Assembly (NCBI GenBank): GCA_050084515.1
Contig: CM114272.1
Span: 9,858,001-9,922,000, forward strand
DNA length: 64,000 nt
Direction of reading: 5' to 3'
Origin: Blasia pusilla
Lineage: Eukaryota > Marchantiophyta > Marchantiopsida > Blasiales
Shown here: positions 46,800 to 59,547 of the stretch, piece by piece
How positions within the stretch are numbered: the stretch's first letter is position 1
Layout: every line of letters starts with the position of its first letter
Translations under genes and position numbers: made by a program
Notes under the pieces: generated by a model
What the model saw: only the letters and a program-made list of their open reading frames with translations
The model's database searches: none
Told to the model about the DNA's origin: nothing

Positions 46800-47526
46800 G
46801 TGAGGAAGTAGCGTATGCCTTCCAAGATCGAGTGTTGAGTCATTATGGCGCACCAGTTAAGATGTTGATAGACCCGGGTACGGAGTTTTGCAGGGAGTTT
46901 CAAGCCTTGTGTGATCAAGCGCTGATTCAGCAATGAAACACTTCACGAGATCATCTTGAGATAGATAGACTAGTGGAGAGGATGATCGCGACCTACACTT
47001 GTCATGGTTGGCGATGAGATACAGATTCAATAAGCACGCATCCTTAGCGTCTTTCTTACCGTACTTATTGAATTATGGCCGAGAGCCTTATTTATCTAGG
47101 ACCATTCGTCGCGATACTAGTGAGGTGTTCAACCTCGATGACCCTAATGTATGGATGCAAGCATATTCTCAAAGGATTGAGTTATTTCGGAGAGTGATGC
47201 TCATGACGTTCGAGAACTTTTCGATTACGCAGCATCAGATACTTTGAGGTGTGCAATTATTCGGGGAGATGATTATCGACCAAAATTCTAGAGGTTTCAT
47301 CGAGGAGACTGTCTACTTGCTGCAAACGACACCCACAACGTTGGATGTGATCGCAATGCGCAATATCTTAAGAGTGCATGATGTCTTGCCATCTCGTGTT
47401 CTCTTATTGGAGGGACGCGATGATATGGTTTGGAAGGACCATGTGTATAATTTTGAATCATGTCACCTTCCTAACATTGACAATACATTTGATACAAGCT
47501 TAGCAATAGTTCTTACAGGATTACGT
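46800..47526 (+). pseudogene. Family A integrase C-terminal part (copy 2)
   Basis: Starts in mid-integrase right at the family B LTR (AYAFQDRVLSHYGAPVKMLIDPGTEFC near 46,811-46,891, the second Asp region). It then has a deletion around the Glu region, followed by FLPYLLNYGREPYLS and a GDCLLAANDT-like stretch. From 47,367 the LRVHDVLPSRVLLLEGRD and MVWKDHVYNFESCHLP blocks appear. The upstream half of this A copy is not adjacent on the other side of family B within the window. Confidence 0.75.
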
Positions 47527-47661
47527 TGCATGTTGTGTGGTTTTGCCCGTGGTGCAGCTAGGATGCTAGTTTGTGATAGCCGTTCGAGAGGATGGCACAT
47601 GGCATGTCTAACGCCACGTCTCACTAGGACTCCTCGGGGACAATGGATGTGCCTCAAATAT
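47527..47661 (+). pseudogene. PHD finger at the end of family A integrase (copy 2)
   Basis: The cleanest PHD copy: 45 codons in one open frame continuing from the integrase tail. Spacing is C-x2-C-x11-C-x2-(C)-x4-H-x2-C-x14-C-x2-(C). Ligands 4 and 8 are mutated (CGT and TAT), each one or two changes from TGT, while the other copies keep them. SRGWHMAC and RGQWMC blocks are present, with Trp two residues before Cys7 as in known PHD fingers. The stop TAA follows one codon later. Confidence 0.8.
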
Positions 47662-47667
47662 ACATAA

Positions 47668-48015
47668 AGTATATACTAAGTAGTCTTAGATTCAAACTTA
47701 TGTCTGTGACACAAATGATAAGAAGACGACTAGCGATGGGGCCACATGAGCACCCAGCCTTTCTACTCTTAGCATCCTAGAGATATATGTTATGGTTGGC
47801 AAGGATAGATGGCCATATGGAGTTAGAGGGATCCATCCACCAGCTAGGGGGGCGATTGGAGACATTTTGGTATTCGATCGTCTCGATATCTAGATGTCAT
47901 GAATTAGTGTGATATCTTGTATGTTTGATTGTGTATTCGATGGCAATGATATAAGTTGTGTTACGATGTATATGCACATGATAACTGTCACGTCTTTTAG
48001 AATGGATCAACGAGT
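47668..48015 (+). mobile_element. Family A 3' noncoding region and first bases of its LTR
   Basis: Matches 39,960-40,280, including the ATGGGGCCACATGAGCACCC block and, at 47,986, the LTR start TGTCACGTCTTTTAG. Similarity stops about 30 bases into the LTR, so the LTR is truncated. Confidence 0.6.
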
Positions 48016-51000
48016 TTATAGTCACATTTAGTTACAATAGATTTTATCTATTGTAGATTACTTGAGACCAAATGCACTTTCCGAAGGATAAGTGACTTTT
48101 AATTTAAGAAATGGAAGGTGGTTGCAAAATTGTTAGGAATTTAAAGATTTTATAACCCTCAAATCTAGAGTAAGCATGTGGACTCGTCCACTACATTATA
48201 AGAAGACATACTCTTGACTTGTACACTCCACTACACCTCCAACAATACCACATTATTGTTTGATGAGCATCAACACTTCATTCAAGCAGGGTAGTAGATG
48301 TGATGAGAGATGATGGGAACTTTGATTTTGGTGTGAGAGTAAGAGAGATCGCCCTCCGCATTGCATGGATTACGTCCTTAAAAATCTATTTTGGGTGCCA
48401 AACTCACACGATGTAAGTCCATCACAATTAAAATCAGGTAGCAAAGTTTCCACCAAAGTATTAGTTAATGTGAGTAGAAGAATGAAGAGAAGCATCACTA
48501 GGATGAATTGAACCATAGGATTTGGGTCTTAGTCGTGATCTACTTGGACTTCACCATCAACTTCCTCAACTCCCCACAATGGTTTCTGGAAATTCCAATG
48601 GACTATCCTACTCAGGGTTTCTTCATCATTGCACAAGGCGATTAGCGTGTTAGAAGAGTAATGAAGATTGTCTCCACTGATTCTAGAACTGCAGAGATCA
48701 AATCCATCTGAACGTGAAACCTAATCTGTGATCACTGAGATCTGAAGAGAAAAGTAGAAATCAGATGATTGAGATGAACATTGTCTTGAACCAGATAAGC
48801 CCTTGTAAGTATACATTCCTTTTAAGTGATGAAGTAGTTCTAGACTGCAGAAAGCTCTCTAGATAACTGTCAGACATTCATGAGGAGTTGGCACAATCTC
48901 CTCGCAGAGCTGACCATTTCAAACTGATCTACTTCCTACATTGTGAATAGGAATGGCACCATGAATGTGTACATATGCCAACCATGGCTCAGACAGATAG
49001 GCCAAGGGTACTCCTGTTCTAGTAAATATCGGTAGCGAGTTCAGGAGCGACAGTACTAGCAGTCACTTCAGAGCAAAACTTCCAAGGTTCACTCCTCTTA
49101 AGATGACATGCTCTAATCCAGGAGAACTCCAAAAAGCTGCAACGGAGTATCCTTGATGCAGCTGTATTGTGTTTTTTATGTGGCTCAACTTTCCTGCTCA
49201 AGCAGACAACGTTTGAGAATAGACTGCTAGTCACACCAACTTTACATGTTAAGTTGTGGAGGCATTGCATTAGAGCATGAAAAGGTGCATGAGACGTCCC
49301 AGCTGAAAGTCACAAATTAATCTTGTTCACTACAATGTTACTGAAGCTTACTTGTACACATTTATACCAGTACTCCACTGATGGCCAAGCGCACTCTCCA
49401 AGGAGTAGTCCCTGCATTCCCAATGCTGTCCTAATGGGTTCAGGGTTTTCTGGCTCTCATATTAACAGTGCAGAAGGAAGGAAGGATTAGAAAGCATCCA
49501 CATTCCAACCAAAAGTTATCTCCTATACATGCCACTAAACTACCACAACCATGAGTAGAACCTTTGTTGCCAATTGTTGACCGGCATATCTAGAGAGTTC
49601 AACTTATGCTGCATAACCAACAAGTTTCGAAAGTTCAGGCTATACCTCCTTTCAAGAAAAATTGTACACATCCGATGGAACGTCTCTTCCATTGGCACAA
49701 TGAATTGAAGGGGATGCGAAAACCTGTCAAATAAAGAGAAAAACAAGAGGAATTCAAAGAGAGAACCAGTTCTAAAGTTAAAACTTGGAAGGAAAAAAAA
49801 AAGGGGAATCCCCTCCACTACCTTTCTCCGAGGGTAATATCAACTAAAATGAAGGAGACATAAATATCATAAAGAGTATCTCTAACAGTGGCATCTCCTG
49901 CAGGCCTGGGCCCCTCTGCCATAAAAAAGATACACAAGTATAAAGCTTTGATCAGCACCAAGGTTCTGTAGGCCTTCAGAGCTAAATTTCTAGGATTTAA
50001 TAAACAAGTGAACACACCAAAAGAGGTTCTAAGAGATGAACAGAAAAATGGAGTTTAGACATAGAGTCTGGACAGATACCCTGCAAGAAGAGCATTGATG
50101 ACAAAGCAATTTGGATGCTACGAATTGGACGTATGTGCAGAATATCTTCCCTAACTACAACTGAATTTGAATTCTTTCGATCAAGAGTGCTCACAGAGAG
50201 GCTATGTGGGAGTTTTATGGGACTTCAACTAGAATAGAAGAGCCAAAGTCTAAACAAAGAAGTTTCTGATGCACAAGTCTGAGGAGGGATAACAATGACA
50301 GATTTTGCTCCAACACAACTCAAAAAATCTGAATCCTTCTCACATTCACGAATCTATCGTCTGTTGACAAAGAGCTTTGTGAAATTCCCACAATTCTACT
50401 ACTTCACGCTACGGTGAGCATGCCCAAAAGAAGGGTAGGTCCAAGGCCCTCAAATCATCGATCAATGAGTTACATCTTGAACGGAAGCACACATCAGTCC
50501 TTGACTACCGAGGACATTTGACAGAGGTCTTGTCACCAAAGCTTTATTTTCAGATATTTGAGGACGAAGGTGTGGATATGGGGCGGATGCGGTGTGAAGA
50601 GGTGGTTCCTCCTTGGCACCAAGGTGTGGGTTTCACTGAAAACAGAAAATTTAGCCAGTATTGTTGATCTCGGCTTCCACGGGCGTTTTGCCGAGGCGTC
50701 TCAGCCTTCCTAAGCTCTAGTACATGCACAGCTTAAGTGCTCTTTGACAAAGTGCCATCCCTTGGATTGCTCCCACCGCCCATTACTGGTTATACGACAA
50801 CATTCTGAGCTGTCTATTTTCGTCAGAATTTACCAATGAAACTAGTTAAATCCATAAGTCCGATGGTAAGGTTAGAACAGATCCATGGTCGCTGAGCACA
50901 GAGCAATGAGGGCTTACGGTGCAAATTTCAAGGACTGGGAATCTTCACTGCTGACGCTAAGTGAAGCTCTCTGTGACTCAATTACATCATGTAAAACTTT

Positions 51001-52660
51001 GTGGCTGTTTTACCCATTCTCATTCATGAACTCTAGCTGTGGATCTGTATGCTGAGCTCACTCACATACACGCTACATTCTAATTCACCGACTCAATTTC
51101 CTGCAGCACCGTAACTTGAAAGAGATTCCCAGTTACGACAATTAAACTCCCACTCCAGCTACCCTTCATGGAAGTGTGTTTATTATCCAATACTTACAGG
51201 TGTGTTCCAAGTGTAGGAGGCCTTTGAAAGTGTGCAGGAAGGGTAATTACTTCCAATCGGCAATCCACATTCCAGATGCTGCAATTCACAAACGTACGAT
51301 GAGCCATGCTAGCGACTAGATCACGCCCCTGAAGCAACTGTTCTCTTCTACTCTGTTTCTACACGATCGCAATTTTATGTACTAGTGCTTGGTATTCATG
51401 TTCTGGAAGCAGGTATTTGTTATGAACCCAGTTACCCTAAACCCTCAGCCGACCCAAACCACCGTACACTCGCAGAGTTTTTTGTCCTCTTTACATTCGA
51501 TTAATCAGCTGATGTTGATTAACTGTTCTCAGACTCTGCCACCTTCAGAAGAGGACTGACTCAGCTCACACCACTAGATAAACCAAGGAGGAAGTCATCC
51601 TAATTCGCAGGAATGCAGCCAATCGAAGGCTTGCGAGTACAGTTCCCTGCATTCTTTCACCACACTCTGCAAAATTCTTGGTGCTTTAACATCCCAGAAG
51701 GAAACAAGCACAGACAATAATTTGACGATTCTGAAAAACAATCTGACACGGATCATCTAAATGTCTTCATAAGGAAGACGACCTAGGAGACTTCAAACTC
51801 GTAGACTGAAAAGGTTCGAGAGAACTTGGCTGGACCTGAAAGTCTTGTCATATCATGCGTACATACAAGATGACACTTTGGATAAGAGGCCAGCCAATCA
51901 ACCAAATGTTTCTGCCGATCGCGAACTCTTCTCACCACAGAGACGTTATGACCAAATCAAGGACTGAAAGCCCTGACGTTGGAATCAGTTGCAATCTAGA
52001 ACAACCATGACAAAGGGATTGAGAATATTCATCACGATTTGGTGGGAACTGTGAGAGGAGTTGTGAATCCAGTTGTGAAAGAACACAAATATCGTTGCTC
52101 AGTAAATGAATTGAAATAGTGAGGTGCACCTCCACATTGAATTGTTGTGATTAATTTTTCCTCTTCAGTAAATGGCATGAATAATTTGACGGGTTCCCTT
52201 TGAGTTAACTTGGCAGGCCACCGTATTTGTGAGATGATTCACTTTACAGTGACACAAATTTCTACAGCAATAGTCCACTGATAAAGGTGGCGTTTAGCCT
52301 GATCGCGCAATCTTGTGAGGCAGTTTCAGTATCGTGATCCCAGAAAGCTCGGCCTGGCAGTCGTTGAACACTCCTGACCCCTTTTCATCTGGCCCCAAAA
52401 TTCCTGCCCCTGATCTTCCATTGCAGTAAAGATCTCCCAGCGTAAACACACGGAGCATTCTTTGATCACTCCGGAGAAGATGAACGCAAAGAGTCGAAGC
52501 GCTGCGCTACGTGATGACAAGCGCTATTAGCTTGAATACAGACGTGCAGCAGGCGGGACTTTCATCACCGGCGGCTCGGGGCCTGATGCTCCTTGGTCTC
52601 CAGACAGGTGAATATTGGGGACACGATGGCTTGTAGTTTGAGCGCGGATCACGGATCTGC
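48016..52660. other. 4.6 kb without a recognised gene, between TEs and the TMEM45-like gene
   Basis: Base composition is more even than in the AT-rich spacers, and no within-window repeat match was seen. Open frames are short and carry no motif I recognise. Part may be a long 3' untranslated region or spliced 3' exon of the minus-strand TMEM45-like gene, or a non-coding transcript. I see no clear poly(A) signal on the minus strand close to that gene's stop codon. Confidence 0.4.
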
Positions 52661-52662
52661 CA

Positions 52663-53562
52663 CTAGCGTTTGTCAAAGCTCAGTTTTGCCAAGGGCTTCA
52701 TTTGCATGTCCATGTCCAGATCGGGATTGACAGGGTCATAGCCCCCTCTTCTGTACCCTTGTAACCTTGCGACTAGACCGAGAGCCAACACTCCTAAGAG
52801 GACAATGAGAGTAACGTGACAGTTGAAGGCAAAACCCATCAGTCCCCTAGCCCGAATCTTCGAATCCTCCAAGTCGCATTGAGTGGAGCCATTCACTCCT
52901 CCGGGCAAATCCAGCAACCGATGACAGCCCTCTGGGATGAATTTCTCCACGTACAACGACATCCCAGTTTGAAACAACCAGCTTCCTTGCAGCAGGAGTG
53001 ACAAGCAAAACATGAAATCTACGAAAAAGGCTCTGGGTTGCCAGGCGAGCAAGAACGAACACAGAGCACTGACACCTATGATGAATGCCAGAAGAACGTA
53101 GCACTTCCCTTCCAGCCCCGCGTTCAGTGACGCCTCCTGCGATATGACCGTCAGCTCCACGACGAACGCCATCCCAATGAGCACAAATGGTAATTCGAAG
53201 GGCAGGGGCAACGTCGAAGTCGTCTCGCTAAGCAGAACCAATCCAGCAAACAGCCAAAACATGAAGAGAACAACGGAGTGCTGGAAGCTCGCGATGCGGT
53301 AGGCAGGGACTATGCCGTCCTCCAGAGGCTGGAATCCTGTGGATATCCCGAGTTCATAGAAGATCGCCAAAGGGATGAGTACCAACAACATGTACAGCTC
53401 CAGACTCCTCAGTTTGCCGGAAACGAATGGCACCGGTTGCCATGCTCTCGCACAATACTCCCGGGGATGTCTCAGGTAATTCACCGAGGCGGAGAAGAGA
53501 TGCCACAGCCCAAATGTGAAGAAAAAGAAGGATGGAATCAGGTGCCCTGTCAACGTCCCCAT
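52663..53562 (-). CDS. TMEM45/DUF716 family membrane protein
   Basis: 299-residue polytopic protein from the ATG at 53,562 (MGTLTGHLIPSFFFF) to TAG at 52,663, in a single exon. It has about seven hydrophobic segments, near residues 5-25, 53-74, 94-112, 122-143, 154-173, 177-199 and 241-266. Family signatures are the N-terminal GTxxGHxxPxFxFFxxGLWH, the FQH motif at the start of TM3, and QGSWLFQTGMSLY at the end of TM6. The C-terminus is hydrophilic with a DMDMQM stretch. The length is usual for the family (about 270-310). Function in plants is poorly known; relatives are membrane proteins, some linked to stress or pathogen response. No frameshift or stop: an intact host gene. Confidence 0.9.
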   Translation of the reverse strand: MGTLTGHLIPSFFFFTFGLWHLFSASVNYLRHPREYCARAWQPVPFVSGKLRSLELYMLLVLIPLAIFYELGISTGFQPLEDGIVPAYRIASFQHSVVLFMFWLFAGLVLLSETTSTLPLPFELPFVLIGMAFVVELTVISQEASLNAGLEGKCYVLLAFIIGVSALCSFLLAWQPRAFFVDFMFCLSLLLQGSWLFQTGMSLYVEKFIPEGCHRLLDLPGGVNGSTQCDLEDSKIRARGLMGFAFNCHVTLIVLLGVLALGLVARLQGYRRGGYDPVNPDLDMDMQMKPLAKLSFDKR

Positions 53563-55110
53563 ATTTGCAGACAAAGCCCCGATCAGATTAAAATCGAGGG
53601 TCTTGACTTCTTCTTCTCCTCCTTTCTCTTCTTCCTTTTTCTCTCTGGGCTCCTCTTCTTCCGGGATCGAGCTTCACGCAGTCCACCCAGCAGCAAACCA
53701 GCCAGAGATCGCACAAGACCTCTAAATTCTCTGACACTTCGTCACACATGAACCATAGAACTCCATCCCTAACGCTGTGTCATCCCATGCGCGCCTCTCC
53801 ACCTGCTTGCTGACGACGAATTGATCTATGCGACCGATGGACCTTTCGCTCCCACATAAATTTGCGCCAGATCGATGGATCTCGAGTACTCGATCAATAC
53901 CCAACTTCCACACATTCCTAACCTCAAGAATCTAGAAGCATGCGATACACATCCGATCCGAAAGAACCACGCCCGCTCCTCACATTCCTGAACCTGAATA
54001 TCAAATCCCACCGGACAGTGAGGACATTCAGCACTAGAATCACTTCAAACAAAACGCAGAAGTGATCTCGGCTTCCCGGGAGCACAAGAAAAAGTTTCCA
54101 ACGCCGGAACAAACCGCACTTTACTCCTTCGGCGGCAGAGGACATTGTCCAAACCCATCATCAGGATCTACCCTACCAGCCTACCCTATCAGACCAAGCC
54201 GTGCCAGTGAGCAACGTCCTTCTACCGCCCGATCCGTTCGCTCCCACGGTCGTTCCACACTAGTGCCAAATAGTCTGCTCTTCTCTAGTCCTCAAGCAGC
54301 TGAAGAGAAGGCGTCCGTCTCTCTCTCTCTCTCTCTCACTCGGATTTCACAACGTGTACTCTCCTCCGCCCGGACTGGCAAGGGGGTCCCAAAGCAGCAA
54401 AAGATCAGATCCAATTTTCTCCCTCCTGCGAGAAAAGAAACGAAACAAAACGGCATAGGACACACGCACCTTCGACACTCTCTCCCAGGCGACAAAATCC
54501 ACCCGCCACGTCCATTGGAACCAGCACAAGACGACGGGCAATTAGCTTCATAGATGTGCGCTAGGCAAAGAGGCCCTCTCTCCCACGCGACAAAAACCCT
54601 CTCTGCAAGCGCCCACCGCCGAACAAAACAGGTCCAGACGCGCGATTCCGCGATGAATGTGGGAGGTAAGAGACCCAACATCTTGCCCCCTTTGATATGT
54701 GCCGACTCCTCCCTCCCTTCCCGCCAGCCAGCACAGACTAGCGCAGCTCGCGCTCGCACTCGCACTCGCACTCCGCTGCGCGTCATGGAGAGCTACCGTC
54801 TACGGCGCTCCATCCGCGCGACGCGTTGACCGGGACTCGCTAGCGCAACCGGGGATGAGTCGGTCGCGAGTCGATCACCTTCTCGGGCCCTGCCCCACGC
54901 CAGCGCCACTGCCGCTTTGCTACAAGAACCCCACGAACATTCGCGATCCCACGAACGAGTCGACGTCGACTGAACGCTGGCGCTCCGTGCGCTCTCCATT
55001 GGTGGATTGTTTCCATCCGTGGAGTTTCATGCTGCGCGTTCGTGACCGGATACCGCCGCGTAATCCACGCATCCGGCGAAAAGTGAACGCAACCTCAAGT
55101 CCATGACATG
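53563..55110 (-). promoter_or_regulatory. GC-rich 5' region of the TMEM45-like gene with simple repeats
   Basis: Upstream of the start codon the sequence becomes GC-rich, especially at 54,500-55,000. This fits a promoter and leader on the minus strand, or a shared region for a divergent transcript. It carries a TC run at 54,318-54,337 and three tandem CTCGCA units at 54,753-54,770. Open frames here on both strands have low-complexity arginine/serine-rich translations and are probably not genes. The transcription start cannot be placed. Confidence 0.35.
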
Positions 55111-57545
55111 CCGCATTACCATCGCCCACCAAAGTCAACCCCGAATATTCATTCCACACAACACATCCGTTGCAGCCGGGACGGATGCAAATCGGAATCC
55201 ATCCATCCGCGCGAAATCGAGTGTTTTCGGATTTTGAGACCAACGAAAAACATCCATTTTCGGCCACATCATGGTGTTGTTCTATTTTTAATAAGTAAAT
55301 TAATAATTCATATTGTGGAAGTATTAATAATCTAAATAATTATAATTATGAGAGACATGTGACACATGTTTCGAGCAATAAGGAAAAATTACGAACCAAC
55401 GAAAAACATTCATTTTAAAAGCATCATTAATCTCTTCTTTTCGCGGTGTTATTCACTACATCTTCAAACGTTTTTAAATTTCTCATGTACCACTCGGGAA
55501 CCTTACTAGTTACACACACTAACATATGCCCGCGTGATATTTGAGTTTTTTTTATTATTTCTTCTTAATTCAATTCCCTCTCTCAAAGTGACATGTGACG
55601 ACAACATAGGTGCCCTTAGGGGACCGGTGTCAAGCAGATGATGAGGGTTTCCTCAAACCTTGTCCTCTTTTAACTATATAGATTAATATAAGCCCATGAA
55701 ATTAACGTATCTTTCAAAAAGCCATTTTAAATCAATTTCAAACGATAAATCTCAAATGAAAATGCCAAATGGAGAGGAGTTTGCAACGAAAAAATGTTGT
55801 TTCAATAATAATATAGACTGTCTGATGCCCGTGAGATGTACTGATATATAATTGTGAATTATCCATGCTAAGTATACAATTGAATTCGAGCAATCCTATT
55901 GACTTAGACAATGGACGATTCTATTGACTAAAAAAGACATGTGGTGAAAGAAGAGGTAATCAAAATGAAGCGACACTCTCCAATAATAATATAAATAAAT
56001 ATATGTGCCGTATTATTAAAAAAAGTGTCACGTGATATAAATTCTTAAATTGAAAAAGATATATGTCTTACTTTGAAGTTGTCATCAATCCATAAACGCT
56101 CTTCAAATTATAGCATAAAGTGTCTCTCATTTAGCAAATTGTTTGCCATTTGGCATTTTCAACTAGTAAGATTTTTCATATTGTGAGTTAATAGAATGCT
56201 CAAAATTGATTGAAAATGACGATTGAAAAATTTTCAAAATCAATCACGAGAGGTCATTTAAAGGCATGTTTCTTATATACATTCCACTTTTCAATTAATT
56301 TCATAATAAACACAACATTCTTCCACTTTTTTTAGTATCCAACCGTCTTCTAAGGCTATCCCATCATCTACCAACCGTCTAAGAGTATTTCAAAGAAAAA
56401 TAATTATTATTACGTTATTATTTTTCCTTATTGTTTTCACGGTGCATATTGTGTTGATCATAATTGTGTATATAAATTTCAAAAAATTATTTACATATCC
56501 ATATGATCATCCTGCCATAACTCCCAAATGAATGTGGGACTCTCAATTGTTGGTTTTCCAAACATCCCACCTACAATAAAGCAATGTGTGTATTAAATTT
56601 TTATCCGTTAAATTTTATACCTACAAACCCATGGATTCAACTCTAATTACAAGAGAGGCCAGACAATTTTTCTATAGTGGAGTGTAAGAGAGCACGGGAG
56701 GCAATGAAATGGATGGTAGTAGGAATCTCTGTGTAGCAAGTTAGACCAAAGTCATTTGTGTTCAGTGTAATAACCGTTTAAATTTTCTAACAAATTTATC
56801 AAGAAAAGACAACCCTATATTGCATACTTGTGGTAACAAAGAAATGGCTCCCGGGCAGCCGTAAGAGTTTCGTGAGGACATACAACACAAACAAACACGT
56901 TTAACATAAGACATAAAACCAACCAATTTGATCGAGACCTATATCGAGACGAAAACCAACCTCCACCAATCACTTCATGGGGAATCCCATCCCCTGTTCT
57001 TCGTTTAGCAAAAACATCCCATGTACTCCGTCCAAGCTCTTCCCAACTACGCAATACGTAACACAACATGTACGTAACTCAACTCGTATGAGCTCTTCCG
57101 CACCTCTCAGCCTCCCTTCAAATGATTCCTCTAACTCACAGAAACCTATCCATTTTAACCCAATCATAACTCTTCCAAGTTAGAACAATGTGTGTGGATG
57201 ACAACATCAGTATAATGTTACTTTTACAAGTGTCCCTACATGTTTACATTCATGTCTGGTCGAAACAAGTGTTCCCTAGCTTCACTTCTCGGGAGGGGAG
57301 CTACTAAAGTAAGTAACCCCTCCTCACATCATAGTTTAGTTTTGTATAGACAAAATTAAACAAAAATTAAAAATTTGAAAGGCTCTCATGGTCAGCTCTC
57401 AGCAAGAGGTAAGGGTAAAATAAAGAGCTCTTAATAGTATGATGATGACAAGGAAAACAAATTCATGATAAAATATATGAGTTGTTGTAAGACTCCGTGG
57501 GCTGTACAATAGTTATAATTAAACAAAGAACCAAATTTGGCGTGC
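55111..57545. other. AT-rich spacer, nothing recognised
   Basis: No gene, RNA or repeat family seen. Short frames near 56,815-57,183 show no motif. Confidence 0.45.
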
Positions 57546-58491
57546 TCCCATGGACATACAAAGAGTGTCTTGTGTCTTTGTCCATCCGTGCTCAGAGATC
57601 GTGAAAATGCAAGAGTCAGAGACCACACGCCGTGGGGACCGACATTTGAGACATTGTGAGTGTGGATCTCGTATGTTTCCCAAATCCGCCTATAGGCCCG
57701 GGATCAACCACTTGCCGCGACAGCGGCACTCACAACTATTAAAGCAAAGATTCGTCCTATATGCGCTAATCGTGCTCTTAACTCACCCGGTGAGCGATGG
57801 TGACCGGCAAGGCAAGATGCCTTCACCGGTTCTATCCTACCTTACTTACTCCATGAGTCCCATGGCAGCATGCCTGATGTCCGGGGAAGCAAGAAAAGTT
57901 ATTGCGTACTGCTCCCGTAAGAGGCGCGCGGGAGGAGGTGAGAGCGATGGCGTGAGTGCTCTGGTGCGAAGCAGCTGCATCGCAAGAGAATTCAGGCCCG
58001 CGTTGGAAAAAAGCGGAAGACCTCACCTCGTGCTTTGAGATTGTATCCGATTAAGCCTACCAAAATGTGCGCCCGATGCGAGTGTCGAAGGCCCATTTGG
58101 TGCGGGATTGCGTGTGTAGGATTGAGTTCTAGGCGCCTTGAAATTTGAAGAAGTTTGTCCAAGTGAGTGAGTGAGTCAATCAATAAATCAATCGTGCTCA
58201 TTTTGAATTCACGGGTGGTCCTCGGCTCAATGCGATGCGTGATGATGTGAATGTACGTACTACTTTTGGACAAGTAGGAGTCGCATCGGATCGTGAGGAG
58301 AGAGAGGGAAGATTAAGCGAGTAGGAATCAATAGAGGTTGAATAGCAATGGCGATTTAGGCTTCAGAATTCGTGGTCTTGGAGATTGAGTTGCAGTTTGG
58401 GGAAGCGTGGCAAAAATCCGGAATTATACGTTGTTGTAGATTTGATAGTCTTTTCATGAGGACATTTGTGCGTTCAAGGTCTTGAACTAGT
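57546..58491. other. Small GC-richer island with an unassigned open frame
   Basis: Composition rises at 57,590-58,280. A plus-strand frame at 57,550-58,038 (162 codons) has a hydrophobic middle (FVLYALIVLL) and a basic end, but no domain I recognise. It may be a gene fragment or chance. It ends where a family A LTR begins at 58,492. Confidence 0.25.
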
Positions 58492-59547
58492 TGTCATGAC
58501 TATTAGGATAGATCGATGGGATCTAGTAGAGCGTCTGCACGAGTAGTGGAGGATAGGCCCAAGAGGTCGAGGATGATCTGTTGAAGCCCTAGGAAACATG
58601 AGAGAGCAGGTTTTCCCTTCGTTTCGGCTTATTTGGAGCCATATAAAAAAACTTACTATTTTGGGTAAGTTTCCATGTTGGGGATAGTTGCCTTTCCACT
58701 TTGGGAAGTGGCCCTTGACCCGCTATAGCAGGTCAAGAGCCAAGGAGGTGACCTCCGAGCATTGGTTACCATTGAGAGGGCTTGGGAGAGGGAAGGGGGT
58801 ATACCTCCAAGAGAGAGAGCTTGAGAGCTCATTCTCTCTTTGTTGAACCTCTTGGCATAAGGCGGCGGAGCTATGGTCCCTTGCCTTGTGAGTGTAACCC
58901 AAGCCTCTCATTAGGACAGTGGGTTTGGACATGAGAGAGAGTGCACACCTTTGAGAGCTGTGGTGTGAGATGGTGTAGAGAGAGATTGGATCTTACTTTA
59001 CAAAGAGAGAATGAGAGAGTGAGAGAGCTTCATGGGGGAGCTCGCTGGTCACTTGTTGTTTTTACAGGTTGGGGATCATGTTCCCCGTTCAGAAGCTCAT
59101 GGGAGTGCTCACCGGAGCAAGGGCTGCTGTTCTTTGCATTTGTCGATTTTTCTTGCAAAAGAGTGCCGCGTGGAAGCGCTGCCCAATTTCTGATAGGGAT
59201 TGATTATGGGGGCAGGTTGCCCCACGCCGATGCTCTCGAGAGCACCATGTAGCTTGCTGATTTGTATTTTTTCAGGTTTTACATTTTTTTTGGGAGAAAT
59301 CAGCGCGGAAGCGCTGCCAAATTTTGTGTAGGAGAAAGAGACATTGGGCTTTACGACAATCCTCATCAGTTTTTACTGGAATGTTTAATTCTATATACTT
59401 TTTGACGCTACTGTAGATCATAAAGCTGTGCACGCTGTGTAATAAACAATACGCAATTTGGAGTTGCGAGCAAAAAGTTAGGGTCAATCTTGCAAAACTG
59501 CCATTGCTAGGCGATTTTTAGGGTTAAATTGTTCAAACCCTAAACCA
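58492..59547 (+). mobile_element. Family A long-form 5' LTR
   Basis: About 1,056 bases from TGTCATGACTATTAGG to CCCTAAACCA (TG...CA). It matches 14,348-15,408 inverted over its whole length, and its first half matches 20,748-21,332 and 40,253-40,744. It is followed at once by a 6-bp hairpin CCGCCA-TAC-TGGCGG (59,549-59,563) and the family A leader, so it is the 5' LTR of the element that follows. The primer site is not obvious and is not the tRNA-Met type. Confidence 0.8.

Noticed and set aside
54062-55106. Long overlapping frames on both strands in the GC-rich region upstream of the TMEM45-like gene
   Set aside because: GC-rich sequence gives few stops; translations are Arg/Ser/Pro low-complexity without motifs. 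Better read as promoter and leader.
57550-58038. 162-codon plus-strand frame as a host gene
   Set aside because: No domain, no clear homology, and composition not clearly coding. Kept only as an unassigned island.
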